Below are positions 47,137 through 57,934 of a stretch of 64,000 nucleotides of DNA, one piece after another. Every line of letters begins with the position of its first letter. Positions within the stretch are counted from its first letter, which is position 1. The notes under the pieces are model-generated. The model saw nothing but the letters and a program-made list of their open reading frames with translations. It was not told the DNA's origin and did not search any database. The stretch lies in the NCBI GenBank assembly GCA_954871525.1, contig OX940870.1, positions 17,267,501 through 17,331,500 of the forward strand. The letters run 5' to 3'. The DNA comes from Parietaria judaica. Lineage: Eukaryota > Streptophyta > Magnoliopsida > Rosales > Urticaceae. Position numbers and translations under genes: made by a program.

Positions 47137-48224
47137 AATGCCTCAACAAAGAAGATGCCAGCCTGGTCCTTTGCGAGATCCACGAAGGAATTTATGGAAA
47201 CCACTATGCAGGACAATCCCTGGCGCTGAAAACCCTGAAACAAGTTACTTCTGGCCCACTCTCAGAAAAGACTCCGCCGAAATGGCGCGAAGATGCGACA
47301 AGTGCCAACGGTTCGCCCAGATCCCGCGACAGCCAGCGGTTCCGCTCTGCCCTGTGTTGGTCCCTCGCCCCTTCGCAAAGTAGGGGATCTATCTTATTGG
47401 AAAACTTCCAAAGGCGCCAGGAGGGGTGGAATATGCCATAGTGGCCATCGACTATTTCACCAAATGGGTCGAAAGCAGATCCTATGAAAAAAATCACACA
47501 GACAAACACGACAAACTTTATGGCGCAACATAGTCTGTCGGCACGGGATCCCCGAGTCCATCATCACCGACAATGCCAAACAGTTAAACAACCTGGACCT
47601 TCGGTCGTTCTGCCAAGACCTCGGAATAAACAATACCTATTCCTCCCCGTTCTACCCACAAGCCAACGGCCAAGTCGAATCCGTCAACAAAGATATCAAG
47701 GAAATTCTGAAAAAGAAACTCGATGAGAAGAAGGAAAGATGGGCGGAAGAATTACCAGCGGTTCTCTGGGCATACCGCACCACTGCCAGAAACGCGTCGG
47801 GCGAAACTCCATTCGCTTTAATGTATGGCGTCGAGGCGGTCATCCCTGCGGAGATCACAGTGCCATCACCCCGGGTCGAACTCTACGACCCGGAACAAAA
47901 CTCTAAAGCACGGAGAGCTGAGCTCGACCTCCTTGAAGAAAGGAGGACCAACGCCTATACCCGCCTGGCGGCTCAGAAGCAAATTGTAGAGTGATACTAC
48001 AACTCCAAAGTCAAAGCAAGACGCTTCCTCGAGGGCAAGCTGGTCCTTAGGAAAGTGGGGCAGAACACACAAGTCCAGGGACCCGGCGTCCTAGGACCTA
48101 CCTGGGAAGGCCCCTACCGCATCACCAAGGTCATACGAGATGGGACTTATCGACTGGAAGAGATGGGGGGTAAGGAGATCCCCCGTCCCTAGAATGTCGA
48201 ACACTTGAAACAATACTACCACTA
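47085..48224 (+). pseudogene. pol: Tat integrase
   Basis: The HHCC finger is in two frames: HEGIYGNHYAG (about 47180) and RRCDKCQRFAQ (about 47289), separated by a one-base shift. After a TAG near 47380 the core shows the first Asp in AIDYFTKWVE (about 47447), the second in SIITDNAKQL (about 47558) and the Glu in ANGQVESVNKDIKE (about 47662), so the DDE triad is visible. HTTARNASGETPF-type sequence (about 47784) follows, then TWEGPYRI near 48101 and HLKQYYH at the end. Extra stops are near 47992 and 48190. Confidence 0.88.
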
Positions 48225-48225
48225 A

Positions 48226-49430
48226 GTGGCACACGACGAAGGACGGGCCACACACCCGGAGCTAAAAACCTGAAAAGAAAGCACGGAACCGGACAAGCTA
48301 AGCAACGACTTGGAGCGCGGCCAGTCTAGGGAAAATATTTCCTGGAATATTTCGATCCAAGTTGAAGCTAAGAAAAAAAAAACAAAGGCTCCAACACAGG
48401 CAGAAAAGCTCGCAGGGAAAACGCCTGAAATCATCGTCCCCACCAAAAAGTACCCTAATCGGTCCGGAAATAGCTCCGACAGGCTGACCTATGTAAAAAT
48501 GCACCACAAGTAGTGCCAAATAGAAAGCCGTTTTCTACTATCACACAAGTCTCTACTTGTATAGTTTTTTCCTAACCCTAAGAGATTACTCAAAAATTGG
48601 GGGATTACCGGAATAGGCTAAGGAAACATATATATATATATATATATTAAAAAAAAACGAGGAAGTGAGTCGCTCCAGATACAGAACTCGGCAAAAAGAC
48701 CGGGAAACACCCCTTGGCACAGAAAAGACCTGGAAGGCCCGGACCTCGATCCCGGTGATCCAGGCAACAAAGTCTGAAACCGTAAGCCGCCCTCCCAGGC
48801 GCCAACCTCGGCACCCGAGACAGTAAGCCGCCTCACAAGCGCCAACTTCGGGAAGCCAAACGCGTCACAAGCGTCCTCCCGGCACAAAGTCCTAGCAAGG
48901 CTCGGACCTCGATCCCGCCTGCTCAGGCAACAAATTCCGAAATTGTAGGCCGTTCTCCCAGGCGACAACCTCGGCACCCGAGACAGTAAGCCGCCTCACA
49001 AGTGCCAACTTCGGGAAGTTAAACGCCTCACAAGCGTCCTCCCGGTGCAAAGTCCTAGCAAGGCGTGGACCTCGATCCCGCCTGCTCAGACATCCAAAAA
49101 CAAAAACCAGAGACATAACTATGACAAAAAGCAGTAAGAGACCGCCCCAAAGAAAGCTCGACAAAAGCTCGGGGGGTAGAAACCTATCCCAAAAGGCGCG
49201 AAGTACATCAGGCAACAACAAAATAACCGCCGGTGAGAAAACCGGAAACCAAGCCGGATCGCCTGGGATAGTGAGTACCTGCAACAAGAGAAAGAAGGGG
49301 TAAAACCGAGAAAAGCAAAAACCTACAAAGGCGATGAAATAAAAGCCGACACAACCCCAATCAAAGCACGTAGAAACATATCATACAAAGCAGCAAGCGA
49401 GTCAAATATATACAAGCTACGCCCCGAAGG
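48226..49430. other. Tat 3' non-coding region, first part
   Basis: No sense gene. A short A-rich stretch and a (TA)n run (48632-48646) precede the 163-bp tandem repeat. Confidence 0.6.
48741..49100. repeat. 163-bp tandem repeat in the Tat 3' region
   Basis: GGACCTCGATCCCG occurs at 48741, 48904 and 49067, an exact 163-bp period. Units share GTAAGCCGCC, CACAAGCGCCAACTTCGGGAAG and CGTCCTCCCGG. Tandem repeats in this region are known for Tat elements. Confidence 0.88.
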
Positions 49431-49508
49431 CATTAGTCAAAATCCCACCACAGGCGGCGGGTAACACGAACTCTGAAAAAACAAAAGAATACAAGGAAAG
49501 ACGCTGCG

Positions 49509-51183
49509 CTACTCCGCCGTGTGACCACCCCGGAACCGCGAGAGATCACCCGTACTGCTACCAGCAGCGTCATAGGCGCCCATGTAATCCGCAGGATCGC
49601 CAAATCCTTCCAGCGCTGCCAACGGATCAGGGTGCACCGCCGGAGGCGGGGCCTGAATCGCCGCCACGTAAGGCTCGAGAGTCGCCCTAACATGGGCCGG
49701 AAGCTGATATTGCTCCGTCAAGAACGCGACGGACAGCGGAACTCCCTGGTTGGACATCACCAAGGAGACGAAGACAGCTACAAAACCCTCCCAGAAGCAG
49801 GTATCCTCCATCTCCGACATGCTGCTGCGCATGTTGTGGAGATCCGCCGCGATACGGTTCCGCGTTGAGACAAGCGCGGATGCCGTCCTATGATACTCTA
49901 CTGATCCGCGGGCCATCTGGGCTGCCAGCCGCTCACGAGTCTCCTGAGCCTCGTGCAGTACGCGAAGGGCAGTCGACATCCGCCCCTGAGAGATCTCGGC
50001 TCGAGAATGGTACTTCTGATTTTTGCGCTCCAACGAAGCGTTGTGAGCACGGAGCAAGACAATCTCCTGCATATATACCGCGTCCACCCGGAGATCTCGG
50101 GGTGGGACCGGGAAGTCGGAGCCGCTGGGAGTGAACATCGAAGGAATCTGCCAAAGCAAGCAAAAAATGAACCACAAAGCATACAGGGAAAAGTCAGCTG
50201 AACAAGTTGTGCCAGATGCAGAAAACGATACCTCGGGCAGAGCCTGCCCAGACGCGCTTAGCACCTCCATCGAAGGGGCATAGTTGAAGACAGACAGTTC
50301 ATGGACCGTCCGAGAAGATCTGCCTGCCGGCGCCGTCACATGCGACGATGACGCTCCCGCAGTTGTATAGGGGGCTCTCCCCGACAAGAGGGATCCCCTC
50401 GACGGACGGCGCTCCCCGTCGTCCCCCGAAGCCCGCGTCGGCCTGCGGGGCCGACTAACTAGGACCCTCGAGGTGGTCCTCCCTGAATCAACCGTAGTGG
50501 CGTTTTCCTCTCCAGCCATACCTGAAAAAAATAAAAAGCAGAGTCATATGACGAAACAAATCAAGCTACGAAACAGCCAGCCAAGTGAAAAAAGAAACCG
50601 TGAAAAGACTGGGGCCCTTCCAAAGAAGCCCAACGTGGTACCAGCAGACGATCAGCCGGAATCCACCCTGACGAAACCTACACCGACCGCTCCAAAAAGG
50701 GGCGAAAAACTGAGGAGTTACCGACCTTGCCATAAAAAGGCTGCCATAGTCAAAACTCCCGAAAGTCGGACGAGAGCGGGGTGGAGGCCGAACAAGGCGC
50801 TTTGGAGCGGATCCCAAATAATCACATGGGACCCATACCCAGCGACTATGCCAGTCAGGATCCGAATACTGATGAAGATCAGCGACATTGACGCCCTGAT
50901 CAGAGTCAAGGACACACCATTTTTTGAGACCCCGCGTGCCCCAATAGAGCTGGAGCATGAAGAACTGGAAGAGCTGATCGGCCGATAAAGCCCGACCACG
51001 CACTTCCCGCCGCATCGAATAACACCCGGCGATGAACTGACAAGCGTTCGGATTGAGCTGAATCGGGTTTAGGCCGGTACGTACCAGAATCTCCTCCAGC
51101 AATGGAGGAATCAGGAGAGTAAATCCGAGACGGATACTCTCCAGAGGCACTGCCACCATCCCTTCAGAAGGGCAGCTGGGCAA
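49509..51183 (-). pseudogene. Antisense gene of the Tat element (putative gypsy-type transposon protein), with two introns
   Basis: Minus-strand gene inside the retrotransposon. Exon 1 (50726-51183) starts near MPSCPSEGMVAVP and carries GFTLLIPPLLEEILVRTGLN, NPNACQFIAGCYSM and LSADQLFQFFML, which match the Pfam family called putative gypsy type transposon (Transposase_28, PF04195) as I remember it. Intron 1 is 50522-50725 (AAG|GTCGGT...TTTTTTTCAG|G) and intron 2 is 50148-50231 (GAG|GTATCG...TTTGGCAG|A). Both lengths are multiples of three. The second and third exons encode an Arg/Ser-rich linker and a C-terminal coiled-coil-like region (MQEIVLLRAHNASLERKNQ onward), ending TAE at 49509. A frame change near 51220 truncates the N-terminus. 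Function is unknown. Confidence 0.65.
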
Positions 51184-51404
51184 GGATCCCTCCGTCGGCG
51201 CGCAAACGCCCTCGAGAGGGACTAGCCCTCGTCCCGAAAAAATTCCTCCATGTCATCAGGAGAAACGACACTCGGAACATCAATGTCAGAACAATCCAAA
51301 GGCGGATCGAACTAGAACCTGGTAGGAGCCTCATGGTCAGGATCAACCCGCCTCCTCACATTTCGATGAAAAATCGGACGTGACCCGCCTGCTATGACGG
51401 CTCT

Positions 51405-52175
51405 ATGACGCGATCCACTCGCATCAATGGCCATAGGACGGGTACCTGCAACAACCGGACGAGTATCCAGACCTGCCCCAAGGAATCTCCGACTTGGCCC
51501 AGAAGCAGGAGGCGAACCCCGAATAGGGGTCCCGCCAGTCAACACCGGCCCCACCACCAGCGGCGACAAAGGAGAATACCCTCTCAGAACCCCGCCGAGG
51601 ATAAAGAAGACGGCCTGTCAGCATCAACCAAAGAGGCTGGTGTCGGAAGCCTATCAAACCCGGAAGCGGAAAAACCCCGGGGAATATCCGGGGCAGGAAA
51701 TTCAAATCCTGCACCCGGTCCAAGAATTAAGGCGTGGACCCCACCTGAAAAAGGAGGGAAAAAAATCAACGCGCCCCCACTAACAGAGATCTGCCTGGAA
51801 CCCAGGCTGAAAAAGCCCAGGCCCACGGAGAACCCGACAGGGGCAATGGCTCTCGAAGAGGGAACCGCGGCACCACGTGGAGGCGGGCGCCGGTGCAAAA
51901 CGGCCGCGAGGCCCCACCACGGGGGCCCCGGCCTCATCGGACTCACTCGGGGATCCCTGGACCCCCTCGCCACCTCTAACCTCAAGGCGGCCCGTCGTCG
52001 CCCCCGATGCGACCGCCCGGGCCTCTCGAGCCACATCGGACCCAACACCGGCGATAGGAGGCCTTGCGCGCCATCACGGGCCTCGTCGGACCCACACGAG
52101 GGGACCGACACTGACCGATCTCCCCCGACCACGCGAAAGGGCGGCGACCCCACAGACGGGATCACCGGGGCCCCT
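51405..52175. other. GC-rich Tat region, no convincing gene
   Basis: Long ORFs occur on both strands because of high GC. Protein composition is low-complexity (Pro, Arg, Ser), and no known domain is seen. Confidence 0.5.
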
Positions 52176-52652
52176 AGGTCCTCGAGGAGCCTGGCTCTGC
52201 TAACAGCGAGAAGCTCCGCTCCGGCGAAGGCGAGCTCGACCTCGCCCGATCCTCGCCAGGGGCTCAGCCCGGCCCGGCGACTTCCGGTCATCTCGACGCC
52301 CGACGGTCCCACAGACGAGACCGCTAGGTCTCCCCGGACTTCGTGCGGTCTGCCTAGGGCAGCGGTAAGCCTCCCTGCACCGGCGAATGCGAGCCCGACC
52401 TTGCCTGAAACCCACGGAGGGCGCGGCTCCGTCTGCTCTCCTCCGGCCTCGCCACCGAACGGCGCTTGCAGCGACGGACTCGCAGCGGCGCCCCGGACCT
52501 CGTGGGGCCCTCCTCTGTCGACGGCGAGCCGCGCGGCTCAACCTAGGGCTTGGCCGACCTCGCCAAGAACCCGCGCGGGTGAGCCCGCGTCTTCCTGCCT
52601 CACCTCGCAGCCACCAGCCCTGCCCTCCTCCTCCACTGGCCTCGCTGGACCT
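52176..52652. repeat. 159-bp tandem repeat, 3 copies
   Basis: The translated motif R(S/T)S begins units at 52176, 52335 and 52494, exactly 159 bp apart. Units share TCCTCGAGG/CTTCGTGCGG-type starts, CGGCGAA/AGGCGAGCTCG and CTCGCC blocks. A weaker fourth unit may start near 52017. Confidence 0.7.
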
Positions 52653-52749
52653 GGGCTACCCCGACGAGGGTCCTCTCCGGCGATGGTGGACGCTGGCTGG
52701 GCGGCAGTGGCTTCGGTCTGGCTCTCTCAATGAGGGTCTGAGAGAAGTT

Positions 52750-53040
52750 CAAAGCTGGTTCTTAACGAACCAACCCGACTTCCACACGATTTACACAAAA
52801 ATCGATCCGAAAGGCATATTACAAAATTCAAGCCGCGGTGAAGACCACTAAAAACGCAACAAACCGGAAAAAACGGCGCGTGAAAAGGGTAACAGAATAA
52901 AAAGTTACTCGGGTCTGAAAGACTTACTTCGAGTGAAATCGCAGATCTCGTCTCGCCTCGGAAATGAAAAATGAAGGGCCCACCTCGAATTTATGGAAGT
53001 TTCACGGAAATCACGAATTCCCGTAAAACTGGGGGGTTAC
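52750..53040 (+). other. End of Tat internal region with polypurine tract
   Basis: Non-coding. AAACTGGGGGG at about 53026-53036 lies just before the 3' LTR and is the likely plus-strand primer. Confidence 0.75.
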
Positions 53041-54763
53041 TGTTATGGGTAATTCTCGGAATTGATTTTACAAAACAAATTAATTAAACGGAAATAAATG
53101 AACTAATTTCCTCTAATTTGATTAATCTTTTAATTAAGGATATAAATCAAATTAATCAATTTCAAACCCAAAATTCCCTCCTGAGGTCCGTTTTTTTAAA
53201 AACCACAAAAACGGCATAAAATTTGTGAAAAACGAACCTGGGACACGCCCGGGAGAAAAAATGGCCGAGGGAACACATGTTGGACCCACAGGGGCGGCAG
53301 CCGTCAGATCCACGCCACGTTACGGCTCCCTGCGCCGCCTCTCCCCCGCGGGCCCCACCCGCGGAAACCTCAGCCCCCCACTTGCGGGCTGCCCTCTCCT
53401 GATCGCGCCAGCTGGCGTGATCGCAGCCGCCTGCGTCCCATCACGGGACGCGGCTAATTGCGCGCGAGAAATCCCGCGCAGGGACACGCGAACGACCCTG
53501 ATGGGCCTGCTCCCGCGCGAGGATTCGCGTCCTCGCCACTCGCGAGGGAGCCTGCCTCGAGCAGGACACGTGTAGGGCAGGGATCGCCCCTGCCGTTTGA
53601 TCGGCACTCATGCGGGCCCCCCTCGGGGGCTTGGTGGCCGTCTGATCCCGCATGGACAGCTGAGATCGGACCATCTTTTCCCAGGGACTAAAATACAATT
53701 AAAATATTGTCCAGGACCCCCCCAAAATAATATTTTATTACGTTTAAGCCCCTGGGCCCTACTATAAATAGAGGTTGAATTCAGTTAAAATGGTAACTCA
53801 TTCGAACTCACTCGACTTGAGTTCTCTCTCTCTCTACCCCCGATATACTCGCCTACCCTCAAATAGTATACTAATGTTGAGCGTCGGAGGTGAATCAGGG
53901 GTAACCCCCCTGTTTTCCTTTGACCTCTGGTGTTACCTTTTTCAGGTCCAGAAAGTGAGGAATTTCATAACAGCGGAATTTCTAGAGGAATTTTAACAAG
54001 GCCACGACCCGCCTAAAAGGTTCCGTTCCACGATGTGTCCAGCCTATCTCCACTCCACTATGCAGCTGTCGGGATAGTCTGGGGACAAGTGACGGGACCC
54101 ACTATTTAGAATATCGGGTCGGGTCTGAGGAAATTCTTCTAAGATCCGGACGACTGAGGGATCACCCTGAGAGGAACCTCTGGAAAATATACTAGAGGGG
54201 TCCAGGGCCCTACCTCCCTTGTCTTAAAAGCTCTGTACGGCACAGACTCTGTTCCTTAGTCGTCAACGACTCCGTGGACAGTCCTGTCAGCCCAGACTTA
54301 AAGCAAGCCTAGTCAGGTGGCTAGTCTAATCCCCTAGGATCCTTTTCTTGGACGAATGCACTCCCCCGCTCGCTGGTACCCCTGATCCGCGTGGACTCCA
54401 GACCTGTAAAAAACCCAGTATGGTCCATTCCATGCTCTGCGGTAACAGGTAGTGAGCCACCCCGATCGCCTTGACCTCGAGCGGCCACGAGACCTTCCAT
54501 CCAAAAAATGCCAGAGACGCGGACCCAGGGTCCGCGGATCACTCAATCATAACCTCGCCCTGAAGTCAACGGCGACCACCCCGAAGTCAACGGGATCAGG
54601 AGGAACGATAATTGAAAACAAAATTTGTCATCCTCGTAACAAAGCCATCCAAGGCCCATTCAAGAATCAACAGAAGCCCGCCACGTCATCAACGACTTTG
54701 GGCCAGGCCCAAAACACACGACTTGGGCCTCAGCAGTGTTTGATCCAAAAAACGGCATCAACA
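53041..54763 (+). repeat. 3' LTR of the Tat element
   Basis: 1723 bp, TGTTATGGGTAATTC...CGGCATCAACA. It is 61 bp shorter than the 5' LTR, with small deletions such as a lost TCGAACTCAC unit before the CT-rich tract. Confidence 0.9.
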
Positions 54764-54768
54764 CTTAG

Positions 54769-55240
54769 TAATCTATATTATATTTTTTCGTTCTATATTA
54801 AATATAGTTTCTGAAAAAGGAACAGAAAAAGAAAATACAGCGGTAGAATGGTTTCCAAATAATGTAGACTATAATACTTCACCATTTAAGATAAAATTTT
54901 ATGATCGATAAATTTCAGAGAATCGATTGATATTATGATAAAAACGGATTCACTGCTAATTTGCAAGCCTTGATGTTTAGCCCAAGTATATAACTAAGTT
55001 CAGAAATTGTATTAGAATTATTAGACGGTAGGCTGTAAATTTTGAGTGTTTTTTTTCTCATATGATTTATAATATATTATTTATTTAATATAATCCACAA
55101 ACAATTTAATATTACACACATTTTTTTGTTAGGCGCAAATAGTGGTAAAACGTTTCAGTCGTGTAATGCATACCTTACTCAGCTACGTCGTGCAAATCTA
55201 CTTCACACTTTTCACGCCTTATCTGATTTGACTTCTTCAT
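54769..55240. other. AT-rich spacer, no gene seen
   Basis: Flank of the Tat insertion; nothing recognised. Confidence 0.6.
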
Positions 55241-55579
55241 TAAGGCCATCTCTAACCGATCATTCTATTTTCCACTCTAGTTCGCAGTCTATTAGTCAAT
55301 GAAAAATAAATAATCTCCAACCGAAGTCTATGTCCCAATTTATTTCTCACTCTATTTTCATTCTCTTTATATTGTATTTACACACATACCATTATATTTA
55401 TTATAAAACAACTCACATTTAATAAAATAAAAATTACAACACATCACCAATACAATAAAATATAAATACAACACAAGTAAAATAAAAATACAATACAAAC
55501 ACAAATTAAAGATAATTATAACACAACACTAATAAAATATAATTACAACAAAACACAAATATGCATCCGAATGACTATA

Positions 55580-56810
55580 CTCTTCCCACAAGTGTTCAAT
55601 CAATGTATTCCAAAGTGCAATGTGTGCATCTCTATCTATTATTTGTCTATAGCGAGTAAAAAATTGTTTGAATTGTGTCTCGCCTTCCACAAAGATTTCG
55701 GCTTCCACTGGTGGTGTTTTCTCGCGACTTCAATTGGAGCACTAAGATCATATTCATCCTCTATTATCATGTTATGCATAATTAGGCATGTAGCAAGACA
55801 TTATATCTTTCAACACTTTTTTTTCTCCAAAATCATTTTGGACCCGCCAGAATTGAAAATTATGGCTGGAGAACTCCGAAGATGTCTCTAACTTCATTGG
55901 AAGATGTCTCGTTTTTGGGCCACAAGGCTCTCAGATACTTTGCACAAGAATTGACCATTTTAGATATATATTATTAGCCAAATAATAACCCATATTATAC
56001 TTCTTTCCTTGTATGACATAATCAGCGGGATGAGCGATACCTTGAGTGAGATTGGAAAATATGTGGGAAGACTAAAAAACATTGATATCATTGTTGCTTC
56101 CTCGCATGCCAAAATAAGCATGCCATATCCAAAGATCATAATCTATTAACACTAATATAATAGTAGGTTTTCCACTACGACCTGTGTATTTTCCGGCCCA
56201 TCCGGTAGGACAATTTTTTTAACTTCCAATGCATAAAATTTAAACTTCCCAACATTCCTAAACCACGTTGTTAACCAACGTGTAGAAGTCTAGCATTATC
56301 ATTAGAGTTTGCTGATCTTAAATAATGCTTAGAAAATACCTTAACCATTGCTCGACAAAAATTCTCCATGCTTTCAATAACCATTGACTCCCTTATTTTT
56401 ACGTACTCGTCTATGGCATTTGCCGGAACACCACGTGCCAACATCCGAAATACAGCTGTTATCTTTTGAAGGGCTAACAAACCAAGTTTGCAGGCACAAT
56501 CCACCCATCGCTCAAAGTAATCGTCATGATCTTGAACAACATCCATTATGCATAGGAATAATGAGCGAGACATCTTTTATGAATTGAACACTCGACGGTC
56601 TACACTCACTCGATCACGGTTTATAAAAGCACGTCCTAGAACTGTGCCTCCCGCTCCCATGTCTACTGGGTTGGAATGTTGACACATAAGCTCTGTGATT
56701 AGGATATTGTTATTGATGATAGCACGAGTTATTGCTTCTTCCTCTTCATCCAAACTAATAATGAAATTTTCATCCGAGTTTGAAGATGATGAGGATGATT
56801 TAGTATTCAT
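55580..56810 (-). pseudogene. PIF/Harbinger transposase (HARBI1/ALP1-like)
   Basis: Minus strand. The N-terminal part (56577-56810) is Ser-rich then acidic (LDEEEEAITRAI). Next comes MSRSLFLCIMDVVQDHDDYF (from 56573), LALQKITAVFRMLARGVPANAIDEY and SMENFCRAMVKVF, all typical of plant Harbinger transposases. The DDE_4 core is in broken frames: the first Asp motif reads LNFMHW (about 56240), where LDCMHW is expected. WAGKYTGRSGKP (about 56170), YDLWIWHAYFGM and SNNDINVF (about 56090) follow. A stop separates 56580 from 56573. It is not functional. Confidence 0.85.
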
Positions 56811-57199
56811 TTTGGGAGTGAAAATAAGAGAATGTGTAGGGAATTCCGATTAGAATGAGTGTGTTTATTAAAATTCATGATAGAATTGGTATTTTATTAG
56901 AAAACATTTAGTGATAAAGGTAAATGCGGGTTGAGAAACGTGAGAATCTTGTAAGTGCATAACGGGTTGATAAACGTGAGAATCGTGTAGGTGAATAGTC
57001 AAATCATATCAAAATAGTTTGAAAAACGTGAGAATCTTGCTTTAAATGTTGCCTTCACAAGCTCTAAATTCACCACATCATTCACCTTACTAAAATTTTC
57101 TAGAGCTTGTAATTACTCTCAAGCTGAAGAAAAACTCATTTGTCTGGTTTACATGGAGAATTCGTAAAACCAAATCATCGCCATATACCAATAATCAGA

Positions 57200-57890
57200 T
57201 CATTTTTAGACTCGTGTTGCAGATGCTTACAACAACGGAAAAAGGTTGGATTCAGAGGTGCGTTCAACGAGATCCATCCACTACCTTATTCAAGTGATTG
57301 AGAAAGCTAAAAGGAAGATGCATACATGCATTCGACAAAATGAAAATAGACACATAAGAAGTCCTTCAATCGAAGATATTGTGAGTATTATAGTTTATTG
57401 TTTATTCACAGTTAATTTTGTACTTAACCATTATTTTATTGAATTTCAGATAAATCAAGCAAAAATATTGTTGTCACAAGATGAAAATTCAAGAAAGGTT
57501 GAAAGTTTGATCATGTGTGGAACATTATTAAGAATCTTTAAAAATTCCAATATAGAGCCTCATGTGCAAGAAAACAATCTCGAGGTTTATCTTTCCCAAA
57601 AGAGTAAAAAATCCCACTCCAAAATTTGTTAGACATCCATCTTCGATTAAGGTGAAGAAAGCCAAATTAAATAATAAATTAGAGGATTGACTACTGTCTA
57701 GAATTACTGGTATTGAGGAAGGAAATAAAGAACTTCTTGAGAAATTGAAGAAGACAAATGAAATGAGGCAACTCCACTTGCAATTGAAAGAAATCAAGGA
57801 AGAAAATAAAATATCGTTCCGGGATTTAAGTTCAAGACCAGATTTAAGTTCAAGGATAAAAGGCTTGAACAACAACAATCCGATGCACAA
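57200..57890 (+). pseudogene. PIF/Harbinger ORF1 (Myb/NAM-associated type), fragment
   Basis: The plus strand encodes a CIRQNENR...SIEDI segment, then a 69-bp intron (57381-57449, ATT|GTGAGT...TTTCAG|A), INQAKILLSQDEN and, in the next frame, KKG-stop-KFDHVWNIIKN (about 57495-57540). The KFDHVW motif is characteristic of Harbinger ORF1 proteins often annotated as glutathione S-transferase T3-like. The C-terminal part (57720-57860) is a charged coiled coil, RQLHLQLKEIKEENK, followed by DLSSRPDL. ORF1 partners the transposase in nuclear import and binding in known systems. Confidence 0.7.
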
Positions 57891-57934
57891 CCTCCAACTT
57901 CTTAACCATATTCTCAATATTTTAGCGGCCTCAG

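Larger units (their letters stand above)
40574..54763 (+). mobile_element. 14.2-kb Ty3/Gypsy retrotransposon, Tat lineage
   Basis: Complete boundaries: 5' LTR 40574-42357, PBS from 42361, PPT about 53026-53040, 3' LTR 53041-54763 and exact CTTAG duplications (40569-40573 and 54764-54768). Coding order is gag, protease, RT, RNase H, a second RNase H, integrase, which together with a long 3' region bearing antisense ORFs and tandem repeats marks the Tat lineage. Stops, shifts and a deleted RT active site make it defective. It is much more GC-rich than its surroundings. Confidence 0.92.
55241..57920. mobile_element. PIF/Harbinger transposon, degenerate
   Basis: The left end GGCCATCTCTAACCGA (55244-55259) is of PIF/Harbinger form and follows TAA, the usual 3-bp target. 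Two divergent genes follow: transposase (minus) and ORF1 (plus), the arrangement common in this superfamily. The right end was not found; LTR debris begins near 57935. Confidence 0.7.

Noticed and set aside
49121..49868. Plus-strand ORFs opposite the Tat antisense gene
   Set aside because: Shadows of the longer minus-strand ORF, which has the better composition, splice sites and domain match.
51405..52733. 442-residue plus-strand ORF
   Set aside because: Lies in GC-rich sequence where all frames are open. It is Pro/Arg/Ser low-complexity, has no domain, and is largely built from the 159-bp tandem repeat.
55571..55891. Plus-strand ORF of 106 residues
   Set aside because: It is the antisense shadow of the Harbinger transposase C-terminus on the minus strand.
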